A stretch of 64,000 nucleotides of DNA from Bradyrhizobium sp. CCBAU 51627 (lineage in GTDB: Bacteria > Pseudomonadota > Alphaproteobacteria > Rhizobiales > Xanthobacteraceae): the NCBI RefSeq assembly GCF_028128765.1, contig NZ_LBJG01000024.1, positions 496,001-560,000 of the forward strand. Direction: 5' to 3'. Under the pieces are notes generated by a model that was not told the origin of the DNA, did no database searches, and was given only the letters and a program-made list of their open reading frames with translations. This document shows positions 19,117-28,900 of this stretch, piece after piece. Numbering within the stretch: position 1 is the stretch's first letter; the number at the start of each line of letters is the position of its first letter. The position numbers were made by a program, and so were the translations under genes.

Positions 19117-20871
19117 ATGCGCATCTGCGGTATTAAACTGACCCATGACGGAGCAGTCGCCCTTATCGAGGACGGACGGCTTGTCTTTTGTGTCGAGCAG
19201 GAGAAGCGGGGCAATAATCCGCGATATCAAAAAATCAACAATCTCGATGCGGTTGTTGTCGCCTTGGCAGAGCACGGTTTAGATCCGCGGGACGTTGATC
19301 GGTTCGTCATCGACGGATGGTGGGGCGAGGTCGAGTCACAATTTGAGGTTTTGAGTGGGACTGCACCCATTACCCTTAAAGGGGCACCGTATGTTGAGGG
19401 CGATGCCGAAGGCCTCCTCATAGCGCACGACGGCTCTGGGCTGCTGCTCAACGAGAGCGCCTTCCCTTACAAAAGCTATCCGCACGTCACAGCCCATGTG
19501 GCTTCCGCTTTTTGTACCAGCCCCTTCGCCAAGGCCGGGCAGCCCGCGTTCTGTCTGGTGTGGGATGGAGCTTCCTTTCCACGTCTCTACCATGTAGAGC
19601 GCCGCGCCGCCAGGTTCCTCGAGTGCCTCTTCCCGCTGATCGGGCATGCTTATGCTGCCGCGGGCTATCACTTCGGACCATACAAGCAGGCGAACCGGAT
19701 CAAGTGGGACCTCGGTGTTGCGGGCAAGTTGATGGCCTACATCGCGCTCGGTTCAGTCGATGAAAGCATTGTCGGGGTGCTTCAGGAGCTCTACGAAAAG
19801 CACTTTAGCACGTTTACGGAGCCAGTCGGTCGTTGCAGCGAGGACGCCGCGCTTGAGCCTGTCCACGAGTTCTTCGATGCCAGCGCGCTACGGTTCAAAG
19901 CCAAAGCTCCCGAAGACGTGCTTGCTTCCTTTCATTGGTTCCAAGAGCGTCTGCTCGTTACCAAACTCGCGAGTGCTATACAGAGACATTCGAGGCTTCC
20001 CGTGCGCAATCTGTGCATCACCGGCGGCTGCGGTCTCAACATAAAATGGAATAGCGCACTACGAGCTGCCGGCTTGTTCGATGCTATCTGGGTGCCACCC
20101 TTTCCGAATGACAGTGGCTCGGCAATAGGTGCCGCTTGCTCCGCATTGGCGGCGGACCAAGGCTTTGTACCATTGGAATGGTCCGTCTATAGTGGTCCAG
20201 CCGTGGAACGAGGCGGGGTGCCGCCCGGATGGGGCGGCTCACCATGTAGCATGCGTGAACTTGCTACGATTCTCGCCAGCAACAAGCCCGTGATTTTCCT
20301 TGCTGGCCGCGCGGAGCTTGGACCTCGGGCTTTGGGTAGCAGAAGCATACTGGCCGCGGCGACATCGCCGCGAATGAAGGACCGTCTCAACGACATCAAA
20401 CTTCGCGAGCGCTTCCGGCCTGTAGCGCCAATATGCCTAGAGGATCGTGCGCCGGATATTTTTAGTCCTGGAACGCCAGACCCTTACATGCTCTTCGAGC
20501 ACCTAATACGAGCAGAATGGCGGGACAAGATCCCCGCTGTTGTGCATCTGGACGGATCTGCCCGATTGCAGACGATTTGTCGGACCTCTCAGCACAAAAT
20601 CGCCGAACTTCTCGTCGAATACGAGGCCCTCACGGGCATTCCGCTACTATGCAACACAAGCGCCAATCGCAATGGACGCGGGTTTTTCCCGAATGCGGCA
20701 TCTGCCTGCCAGTGGGGCCGCGTTGACCACGTGTGGTGCGATGGTGTGCTGTGGACGAAACTCGCGGGCGGAGACTCAGCGCCGGCCAACGGCATCTTTC
20801 TCTCTCAGCGCGCGGAGGCGGGACCGTACGACGAAGAGCGGATAACTCCCGCCACAGGCCGCCTTGTTTGA
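19117..20871 (+). CDS. nodU: NodU-type carbamoyltransferase
   Basis: This 584-residue protein belongs to the NodU/CmcH O-carbamoyltransferase family. In rhizobia NodU adds a carbamoyl group to the non-reducing end of Nod factors, using carbamoyl phosphate and ATP. The N-terminal Kae1-like half begins MRICGIKLTHDGAVALIEDG and contains CLVWDG and ITGGCGLN. The YrdC-like C-terminal half has ELGPRALGSRSILA and LLCNTSANRNGRGF. ATG 19117 with GGAGA upstream gives the family's usual start; an ATG at 19066 would add 17 atypical residues. It stands alone, without nodABCSIJ neighbours or a nod box, so its substrate may not be a Nod factor. Confidence 0.72.
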   Translation: MRICGIKLTHDGAVALIEDGRLVFCVEQEKRGNNPRYQKINNLDAVVVALAEHGLDPRDVDRFVIDGWWGEVESQFEVLSGTAPITLKGAPYVEGDAEGLLIAHDGSGLLLNESAFPYKSYPHVTAHVASAFCTSPFAKAGQPAFCLVWDGASFPRLYHVERRAARFLECLFPLIGHAYAAAGYHFGPYKQANRIKWDLGVAGKLMAYIALGSVDESIVGVLQELYEKHFSTFTEPVGRCSEDAALEPVHEFFDASALRFKAKAPEDVLASFHWFQERLLVTKLASAIQRHSRLPVRNLCITGGCGLNIKWNSALRAAGLFDAIWVPPFPNDSGSAIGAACSALAADQGFVPLEWSVYSGPAVERGGVPPGWGGSPCSMRELATILASNKPVIFLAGRAELGPRALGSRSILAAATSPRMKDRLNDIKLRERFRPVAPICLEDRAPDIFSPGTPDPYMLFEHLIRAEWRDKIPAVVHLDGSARLQTICRTSQHKIAELLVEYEALTGIPLLCNTSANRNGRGFFPNAASACQWGRVDHVWCDGVLWTKLAGGDSAPANGIFLSQRAEAGPYDEERITPATGRLV

Positions 20872-20937
20872 CGAATGCGATCGCCGCCGGCCTAGGGTAA
20901 TCTTGGGAGAAGCGCCACGACGATTTCGAGGGTCGAG

Positions 20938-21310
20938 ATGATCACCTCGCTAGAGGGGCGGCGCGGTGATCGCTGAATAAGAAGGAGCGGCTTGTTGCAG
21001 TATCGCCCGCGCCCGGCGCCAGTTTCCGAGGCAACTCGCATCGTCGGTTTCATGTGAGCCAGCTGTTCAGGTGGCGCCGGAGCTTTGGAAGCCGTTGAAG
21101 AGAATATAGCGCCGTTCGTGGGGGCGAGATTGGATCGTCTGTGCCGCCGCGGGAAGAGGCCGAAGCTCCATGGACGATGACGGCGGCGCGTCGACGAAAG
21201 GGCCAGGGAGTCATCGTGATTGATCCTGGTACCGGGCCCCGCATCCGGATCGATGGCGAGGTCGGCACAGACGCTACTTCGCGTTCTCCAAGGGCGATAT
21301 CAGAAGGCGC
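20938..21310 (+). pseudogene. IS66-family orfA (tnpA) remnant
   Basis: A decayed IS66-type accessory gene is recognisable across frames. It begins MITSLEGRR at 20938, then KKERLVA..PGAS, a helix-turn-helix end HVSQLFRWRR, and the C-terminal block IRIDGEVGTD followed in another frame by TLLRVL. Several frameshifts and stops separate these pieces. It marks past transposition near the junction between the NodU-like gene and the ICE genes. No orfB or transposase was found next to it. Confidence 0.7.
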
Positions 21311-21856
21311 GCTCTCGTACAGGCGGATCGACGCGGTCCTATCTAACCGTGCTCCTCGTACTCGCAAATGGCGCCCCCTTCCTGGAGCACGTGGATCGCC
21401 TATCCCGCAGCGTCCGTGTGTCGGCCTAGCTCAACAGTCATCAGCATTGAAATCGACCCCGAATACGACGAAGCCTGCGTTTGCTCCGGCTGCCCCGATC
21501 TAACAAAAGATCGTCAACCACCTAGACGCAATAGACGGACTCTTCGTCTCGGCGCTCGATGAATAGGCCCCGGCTCCCGCCGATCGTGTCGCTCGACGCG
21601 AAGACGAACGCGACAAGCAGCGATCGATGCCCTCGCCCTTGCGGTAGGGAGGGTACGTCCGCCGATACCCGCACCGTCGCCGGATTCAAGGACGGCCGGG
21701 GCTCAGCGCGCCTTGTATCTCCAGTGCCATTGGGCACGGCGAAGCGTCAATCCCCACGGTGCGCCGATCACCGCGCTCGGGGAGGTGGGACTAGCGCGGT
21801 TTGGCGACTCACGTTACCCATCATTTTGAGCCACCTCACTACACAATGGGAATGAA
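21311..21856. other. Stretch without a recognisable gene
   Basis: Reading frames here are short and show no family pattern. The stretch follows the IS66 remnant and is probably debris. Confidence 0.35.
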
Positions 21857-22039
21857 ATGGTTGCAGCTACCCGTGAACCGCCTGCCTCAGGTTACGCACT
21901 CGAAGTGGATGGCCGACTCAAAGCCGAATTTGCAACCAGGGACGGCGCCAGGGCAGGTGGAGAAGAACTAAAGAAACGTTTTCCCATGCTTCAAATCAGG
22001 ATCTATGACGCGCAGACGCATGCGCGCGAGGAAATCTAG
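21857..22039 (+). CDS. Small hypothetical protein
   Basis: This is a 60-residue reading frame starting at ATG 21857 with GGGAATGAA just upstream. It has a balanced composition (GYALEVDGRLKAEFATRDGARAGGEELKKRFPMLQIRIYDA) that looks like a real small alpha/beta protein, not a shadow frame. It resembles small conserved proteins seen in Bradyrhizobium genomes, but I cannot name a family. No function is suggested. Confidence 0.55.
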   Translation: MVAATREPPASGYALEVDGRLKAEFATRDGARAGGEELKKRFPMLQIRIYDAQTHAREEI

Positions 22040-22564
22040 ATCTTCAGGCTAGCGGATTTTTCCGCTTTGCGCGTGCGGCTTCCGCCGCACCGGGCTCTCG
22101 TGAACCGAGCCGCTTTGCGTCTCGGCCATCCGGCTTCGATCCCTCGCGCAAGGACTGGGGAGTTCCTCGCCGGGGGCACTCGGGAAAGGGGCTCGCCTCT
22201 CGGCGATCGCTATCGCTGCCCCGTTCCCGGGTGCCGCTATTGAACCGGTCTCGTCGCTGCACTCGGACCCGCGTGCCCCTTCGGGTCGCTATGCTCACGC
22301 TCTCCGGGTGCCATTTTGCGTTGAGGCGATGCGCGCTTGGCGTACGCCTGTTGGGGCCTGCGGCCCTAAACCCGAAGAAAGGAACGAAAGACGGAGCGCG
22401 TCTCAGATTTCGCATTCTGTCATTTGTGCGGGTGAGGAGCTCTCGCAAATCACGCGGCCTCGATTTCCCCTGAAAGAGCTTAAAGTGAGAGTGCCGGCCG
22501 GGTTTTGCCGTGACGGGTTACAGGCTGCGAGAGAGGCTCGCGGCGCCCGTCGCGGAGATCCGTT
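22040..22564. other. Structured non-coding leader before the ArdC-like gene
   Basis: There is no convincing gene. The stretch contains a 17-bp inverted repeat with two mismatches (22176-22192 and 22218-22234, cores CGGGAA and TTCCCG). It ends in a leader (22484-22560) repeated in front of the ParB-like gene at 23548-23620. It likely holds promoter and regulatory signals for the first ICE genes. Confidence 0.45.
22484..22560 (+). repeat. Conserved ICE leader, copy A (before ardC-like)
   Basis: The segment shares GTGAGAG, then GACGGGTT, GAGAGAGGCTCGCGGC, CCCGTCG and GGAGA with 23548-23620, in the same order and spacing, directly before a start codon. The two halves CTCGCGGCGCCCGTCGCGGAG can fold partly. 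Likely a shared regulatory or translation leader. Confidence 0.65.
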
Positions 22565-23518
22565 ATGTCCAGACACTATCTTCGGGCACGCGCCGGCGAG
22601 GACCGGACCAGCCTTTATGACGAAATCACCAACAAAATTATCGGCGAGCTTGAAGCCGGCCGCGTCCCGTGGGTACAGCCTTGGGGTTCGGCGGCGGCGG
22701 CGGCGTCATTGGCCATGCCGAAAAGCGCCGCCACTGGCCGTCAATACAGCGGCATCAACGTCCTAATCCTTTGGGGGGCTGCCACCGAACACGCATTCAC
22801 CGGTCAGAGCTGGCTCACCTTCCGTCAGGCGCTCTCGCTCGGCGGTCACGTCCGCAAGGGCGAGCGCGGCACGAGCGTCGTCTATGCCGACCGCTTTGTG
22901 CCGGCCGACGAAAAGCGGCGCGCTAGCGAAACAGGTGACGAAGCGCAGGCCATCCCGTTCCTCAAGCGGTTCACGGTCTTCAATATCGATCAGTGCGAGG
23001 GCTTGCCTTCGGAGATCGCAACGACGCCATCTCCGCCGCCTGGCCTGATCGAGCCAAAGATTGAATACCTGATCAAGGCGACCGGGATCGACTTCCGCAT
23101 TGGCGGCAACCGCGCCTTCTACATGCCGGCGGAAGATTATGTGCAGGTACCGCCACCACAAGCCTATTTCGAGCCGATCAACTGGCATCGGACGGCCCTT
23201 CACGAGCTGGCGCATGCTAGCGGCCATACATCGCGTCTGAATCGCGATTTGTCGGGAAGCTACGGAAGCAAGAAGTATGCCTTTGAGGAATTGATCGCGG
23301 AGATATCATCCGCATTCGGATGCGCCTCGCTCGGCATCGTGCCGACGGTGCGGCACGCCGACTATATCGGCTCCTGGCTTGAGGTGCTGCGAGAGGACAA
23401 TCGTGCTATTGTGCGAGCTGCCTCGCAAGCCAGCAAGGTTGCGGACTATCTCCTTGGGTTCTTGCCGGAGGAGGTTGGCGACATGACGACGGAGAGAGCG
23501 GAACAGGAGGCAGCCTGA
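22565..23518 (+). CDS. ArdC-like antirestriction protein with zincin domain
   Basis: This 317-residue protein has the ArdC layout: an N-terminal ssDNA-binding domain (SLYDEITNKIIGELEAGRVPWVQPW, YSGINVLILW) and a C-terminal zincin-like metallopeptidase domain with HELAHASGH near residues 217-225 and a downstream Glu-rich FEELIAEISSAFG. ArdC-type proteins protect incoming single-stranded plasmid DNA from restriction and bind DNA. It is the first gene of the conserved ICE block and is preceded by a leader repeated before the next gene. Confidence 0.88.
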   Translation: MSRHYLRARAGEDRTSLYDEITNKIIGELEAGRVPWVQPWGSAAAAASLAMPKSAATGRQYSGINVLILWGAATEHAFTGQSWLTFRQALSLGGHVRKGERGTSVVYADRFVPADEKRRASETGDEAQAIPFLKRFTVFNIDQCEGLPSEIATTPSPPPGLIEPKIEYLIKATGIDFRIGGNRAFYMPAEDYVQVPPPQAYFEPINWHRTALHELAHASGHTSRLNRDLSGSYGSKKYAFEELIAEISSAFGCASLGIVPTVRHADYIGSWLEVLREDNRAIVRAASQASKVADYLLGFLPEEVGDMTTERAEQEAA

Positions 23519-23547
23519 GGGTCTCCTCGGCCACCGCGAGTAAGCGA

Positions 23548-23620
23548 GTGAGAGGGCAGGGTCGTTTTTCGCGACGGGTTGAAGGCCGAGAGAGAGGCTC
23601 GCGGCTGCCCGTCGTGGAGA
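23548..23620 (+). repeat. Conserved ICE leader, copy B (before parB-like)
   Basis: Second copy of the leader at 22484-22560: GTGAGAG, GACGGGTT, GAGAGAGGCTCGCGGC, CCCGTCG and GGAGA occur in the same order, ending just before ATG 23627. Confidence 0.65.
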
Positions 23621-23626
23621 CTCGAC

Positions 23627-25741
23627 ATGACGAAGGCTGTCCAGAAGATCACCCTGTCGCCCTCACGCGACATTCCGTTCAACAAGCTGGTGCTGAGCCA
23701 ATCCAATGTTCGCCATGTGAAGGCGGGCATTTCGATCGAGCAACTCGCCGAAAGCATCGCGGCGCGCACGCTCCTGCAGAGCCTCAACGTCCGTGCCGTC
23801 GTTGATGCCGAAGGGAACGAGACGGGCATGTTCGAAGTGCCTGCAGGCGGCAGGCGCTATCGCGCCCTCGAACTGCTTGTAAAACAAAAGCGCATGGCGG
23901 AAACGCAAGCGGTTCCGTGCGTCGTTCGGGACCGGGGTATCGCGGAAGATGACTCGCTCGCGGAGAATGACGAGCGAGTCGGCCTCCACCCCCTCGATCA
24001 GTTCCGCGCGTTCCAGCGCCTCCAGCAAGGTGGCATGAGTGAGGAAGACATCGCTGCCCGGCATTTTGTGACGCCGGTTATCGTGAAGCAGCGACTTCGA
24101 CTGGCCTCGGTTTCGAGCAAGCTGCACGAGATCTATGCCGAGGACGGTATGACGCTCGAGCAACTGATGGCGTTCTCGGTGACAGCCGATCATGCTCGCC
24201 AGGACCAAGTCTGGGAGCAGGTCAGTCGTTCGGGCTACGACGAGCCATACCAGATCCGGCGCTTGCTGACCGAGCTAACGGTCCGCGCGTCCGATCGCCG
24301 CGCTCGGTTCGTGGGCCTCGAGGCTTACGAACAGGCAGGCGGCGGCGTTTTGCGGGATCTGTTCGAGCATGACGATGGCGGATATTTGCAGGACCTTGCC
24401 TTGTTGGACCGTCTTGTTACCGACAAGCTGAAGCTCGAGGCGGAAAGGATCGCGACCGAGGGTTGGAAGTGGATCTCAGTGGCGGTCGATTTCCCCTACG
24501 GCCATACCAACGGCCTCCGCGAACTCGAGGGCAAACCTGTGGATCTCACCCCGGAGGAGCAGGCCACCATCGACGCACTCAACGGCGAGCATACTAAGCT
24601 TGAATCGGATTATCAGGATGCCGACGAACTGCCCGATGAGGTCGACCAGCGGCTCGGCGAGATCGAAGCGGCACTGCTCGCATTCGAACACCGATCGATG
24701 ATCTACGAGCCGGCCGAGATCATCCGCGCTGGCGTCTTCGTCAGCATCGATTCCGAAGGGCGCCTGTCGGTGGATCGGGGCTATGTCCGGTCGGAGGACG
24801 ACATGTCCGCGATCGATCCTGAAGTTGGGCAGGGCACCGATGCGCAGCCGGTCGATGGGAAGGAGGGTAGCTCCATTCAGCGCACGGTCATCGCGGTCGC
24901 AGGTAGCGCTGCTGACGCTGCAGAAGATGATGAGGACGCGGCCAAACCTTTGCCGGATCGGCTGATGATGGAGCTGACGGCGCATCGCACGCTGGCCTTG
25001 CGGGATGCGCTGGCGGAAAATCCGGCGATCGCGTTCCAGGCGGTACTGCACAATTTCGTGCTGACCGCCTTTTACCGGTTCTCGTCGACGGGGAGCTCCC
25101 TTGAGATCGGGCTTCGCACGCCGAACTTTCCCGCTCAAGCCTCCGGCCTGAGGGAGAGCGCGTCCGCGAAGACCGTCGAGGCGCGGCATGAGTCTTGGAA
25201 AGCACGGTTGCCGAAAGGTGAGAAGGACCTGTGGGATGCGCTCACAGCTCTCGACGGTGCCGCTCAGGCATCCCTGTTCGCTCACTGTGCGTCATTTGCG
25301 GTCAACGCTCTCTACGAGCCTGCCAACCGCTACGATCAGGGCCGTGTCTCCGCCCATGGTGTTCGCGCGCGTCTCGACCAGGCCAATGTGCTGGCGCGCG
25401 CGGTCGGGCTCGACATGGTGCAGGCCGGCTGGCGACCCACCGTCGACAACTATCTTGGCCGGGTCACCAAGCCTCGCATTCTGGAAGCCGTGCGAGAAGC
25501 AAGGGGCGAATCTTCCGCGCAGTTGATCGACCACTTGAAGAAGGCCGACATGGCCAAAGAGGCCGAGCGTCTTCTTGATGGTTCAGGCTGGTTGCCGGAA
25601 CCGCTGCGTCTCGTCGATCCCAATGCGGCGCCAGTGGAGCGGGAGGTTGAAGCAGGCCCGCTACCCGAATTCCTCGCCGGCGATGAGGATCGGGAGAATG
25701 CCGGCGACGATGACCCGCAACAGCTCGACGCGGCTGAGTGA
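23627..25741 (+). CDS. Large ParB/Srx-type nuclease-like protein of ICE backbone
   Basis: This 704-residue protein has an N-terminal ParB/Srx domain: LSQSNVRHVKAGISIEQLAESI, then EVPAGGRRYRALELLVKQ and a Pro-poor NDERVGLHPLDQFRAFQRL, followed by a helical DNA-binding region (EEDIAARHFVTPVIVKQRLRLA). It is more than twice the size of chromosomal ParB; the long C-terminus with an acidic tail is typical of ICE members. Its role in these elements is presumed to be DNA binding or maintenance. ATG 23627 follows GGAG and begins the family's usual N-terminus. No parA is found in the window. Confidence 0.85.
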   Translation: MTKAVQKITLSPSRDIPFNKLVLSQSNVRHVKAGISIEQLAESIAARTLLQSLNVRAVVDAEGNETGMFEVPAGGRRYRALELLVKQKRMAETQAVPCVVRDRGIAEDDSLAENDERVGLHPLDQFRAFQRLQQGGMSEEDIAARHFVTPVIVKQRLRLASVSSKLHEIYAEDGMTLEQLMAFSVTADHARQDQVWEQVSRSGYDEPYQIRRLLTELTVRASDRRARFVGLEAYEQAGGGVLRDLFEHDDGGYLQDLALLDRLVTDKLKLEAERIATEGWKWISVAVDFPYGHTNGLRELEGKPVDLTPEEQATIDALNGEHTKLESDYQDADELPDEVDQRLGEIEAALLAFEHRSMIYEPAEIIRAGVFVSIDSEGRLSVDRGYVRSEDDMSAIDPEVGQGTDAQPVDGKEGSSIQRTVIAVAGSAADAAEDDEDAAKPLPDRLMMELTAHRTLALRDALAENPAIAFQAVLHNFVLTAFYRFSSTGSSLEIGLRTPNFPAQASGLRESASAKTVEARHESWKARLPKGEKDLWDALTALDGAAQASLFAHCASFAVNALYEPANRYDQGRVSAHGVRARLDQANVLARAVGLDMVQAGWRPTVDNYLGRVTKPRILEAVREARGESSAQLIDHLKKADMAKEAERLLDGSGWLPEPLRLVDPNAAPVEREVEAGPLPEFLAGDEDRENAGDDDPQQLDAAE

Positions 25742-25923
25742 CACAGAGCGGGACGGCTCCGGCCGTCCCGCAGTTGCTTGGGGACCGGTGTGCCGCGCCG
25801 GGCCCCATTTTTGTGGGCGAGCGCCGAGAGGGAGAGCCGGGCCGGGAAGGGTTTGAGCCGTCGGGGTCAGAGGAGGGCGCCTGATGGTTCGACCCGTTCC
25901 CGCTCTCCGAAAGAAATCCTGCC

Positions 25924-28900
25924 ATGACCGAATTTCTTGCGGGCGGCGCTGCCGCCGCGCCGCTCTCGATGCGTGCCGCTGCTACTGTCACCTCTGCCGC
26001 CCTCAAGGCCGCCCGACAGATCTTGACTGATCTCGAACGCGGCCGTCGCATCGATGCGGCTGTCCTGCGTAGCGCCATGGAGGCTGCCTTTGGCGCCTCG
26101 GACGCAGCCGGCGCATGGAACTGGAAGACCGCCTGTGACGTCTGCGAGGCGGCAACCGTTCTCTTCCTGCGCAAGTTCGGTCCGGCCATGCGCGCCAAGG
26201 CTGGCTCGACGGCTGCCATGCTGCCAATGCTCGCGAGAATCGCGGGCTGTCTGCCGACGCATACGCGGCGTTCCGAGGACAGTCAGGTGCTCCAGCAATT
26301 TTCGACGCCGATCCCGCTTGGGCTGGCCGCATGCACCGCAGCAGGCATTACGCCTGCCGATCGCGTTCTGGAGCCATCCGCGGGGACCGGCTTGCTCGCC
26401 ATCCTGGCCGAGCTCGCCGGCGGCTCTCTGATGTTGAACGAGTTGGCCGAAGGCCGCGCGGCGCTGCTCGATCATCTGTTTGCCAAAGTTGAGGTTACGC
26501 GGTTCGACGCAGCGCAGATCGATGATCACCTCGACGCGAGCGTCGTGCCGAGCGTCGTTCTGATGAACCCGCCGTTCTCCGTGGTGGCCAATGTCGATCG
26601 ACGAATGGCGGACGCCGCTTTCCGGCACATCGCTTCGGCCCTCGCGCGTCTTTGCGATGGTGGGCGCCTCGTCGCCATCGCCGGCGTGGGCCTTGCGCCG
26701 GATAACCCGGCGTGGACCGGTGCCTTTGTTCGGCTCCAGGAGCGGGGACGGGTCGTGTTTTCCGCCGCGATCGATGGCGCCGTCTACGCCAAGCACGGGA
26801 CTCACACGGACACGAGGCTGCTCGTTATCGACAAGTGGCCGGCTGCCGATCCAAAGGGTTTTCCCGCCTCGCAGGGCATGGCCGGCGATGTCGCCACCTT
26901 GCTAAACTGGGTGACCCAGCACGTGCCTCCGAGGCTACCTGTCGCCGCGCCGGTCGTGGCCGACATCGTTAGGCGTCCTGCAACGCCCCGACCGGCCGGC
27001 GCCATTGCACCAAGCCCGTCGCTCAGTTCGGGGAGCGCGCCCGAAGGTGTGGAACTTGCGTACGAGACCGTCGACTGGTCGCCGCCGGAAGGCGTCCGTC
27101 TCAGCGATGCGCTCTATGAGGAGTACGGATTGCAGTCGGTCCGTATTCCCGGATCGTGCGCACATCCGACCAAGCTCGTGCAGTCCGCTGCGATGGCGTC
27201 CGTTGCGCCACCGAAGCCGTCCTACCGTCCGCACCTGCCTTCAAGTCTGCTGGCAAACGGAGTTCTGTCGGACGCCCAGCTCGAGAGCATCATTTACGCC
27301 GGCGAGGCTCATTCTGAATTTCTCACGGGCTCCTGGACGGTCGATACGACGTTTGATGTTGTGGCCGCCGCGCGCGACGACGCCGAGAATGTCGTCCGCT
27401 TTCGCCGCGGCTGGTTCTTGGGCGATGGCACCGGTGCGGGCAAGGGGCGCCAGGTCGCCGGGATCCTGCTCGACAATTGGCTCAAGCGCCGCCGCCGTGC
27501 GGTCTGGATCAGCAAATCCGACAAGCTGATCGAAGATGCTCAGCGCGACTGGTTCGCGCTCGGCATGGAGCGGCTGCTTGTCACGCCCCTGTCCCGGTTT
27601 CGCCAGGGCATACCGATCCGGCTTTCGGAAGGCATCCTTTTTGCCACCTACGCCACGCTACGCACCGACGAGCGTGGCGAGAAGCTTTCGCGTGTCAGGC
27701 AGATCATTGAATGGTTGGGCTCCGACTTCGACGGAGTGATCATCTTTGACGAGAGCCATGCCATGCAGAATGCGGTCGGCGGGAAGGGCGAGCGCGGCGA
27801 CCAGGCGGCCTCTCAGCAGGGTCGCGCGGGCCTGAGGCTCCAGCACGCGTTGCCGAATGCTCGCGTGGTTTATGTGTCGGCGACAGGCGCCACCACCGTT
27901 CACAACCTCCCTTATGCCCAACGCCTGGGTCTTTGGGGTGGCGCCGATTTCCCATTCGCCACACGCGCCGAGTTCGTGGAGGCCCTCGAGGAGGGTGGAG
28001 TCGCGGCGATGGAGGTGCTGGCGCGCGACCTCAAGGCGCTCGGTCTCTATGCCGCCCGCTCATTGTCCTATGAGGGCGTCGAGTACGAGCTTGTCGAACA
28101 CCAGCTTACGCCGGAGCAGGTTCGCATCTACGACGCCTATGCCAATGCGTTCAGCATCATCCATAACAACCTTGACGCGGCGATGCGGGCCGCCAACATC
28201 ACCGGCGAAACCGGAACGCTGAACGGGCAGGCAAAATCCGCGGCCCGATCCGCCTTCGAGAGTGCCAAACAGCGCTTCTTCGGTCATCTGCTGACCTCGA
28301 TGAAGACGCCGTCGCTCATCCAATCGATCGACCGCGATCTCGACGCCGGCCATGCCGCTGTCATCCAGATTGTCTCAACGGGCGAAGCGCTGATGGAGCG
28401 CCGGCTCGCCGAGATTCCGACCGAAGATTGGGGCGACGTCCAGGTCGACATCACCCCGCGCGAGTATGTGCTCGACTATCTCGCCCATTCCTTCCCGGTT
28501 CAGCTCTACGAGCCCTTTACAGACTCGGAGGGCAATCTCTGCTCTCGGCCTGTCTATCGCGATGGCCAGCCGGTCGAGAGCCGGGAAACCGTCGCACGAC
28601 GCGGTCGCCTCATCGAGAAACTCGCCTCGCTGCCTCCGGTACCCGGCGCGCTCGATCAAATCGTGCAGCGCTTCGGCACCGACATGGTCGCCGAAGTGAC
28701 CGGCCGCTCGCGCCGTATCATTCGGAAGGGCGACCGGTTGGTGGTCGAAAACCGTGCCGGTTCGGCCAATCTCGCTGAAACCTCGGCCTTCATGGACGAC
28801 CTCAAGCGCATCCTCGTGTTCTCCGACGCCGGCGGTACGGGGAGGAGCTACCACGCCGAACTCTCAGCCCGGAATCGCCGCTTGCGGGTTCATTACCTGC

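Noticed and set aside
18376..19275. 299-residue minus-strand frame
   Set aside because: It overlaps two real plus-strand genes and has no family pattern.
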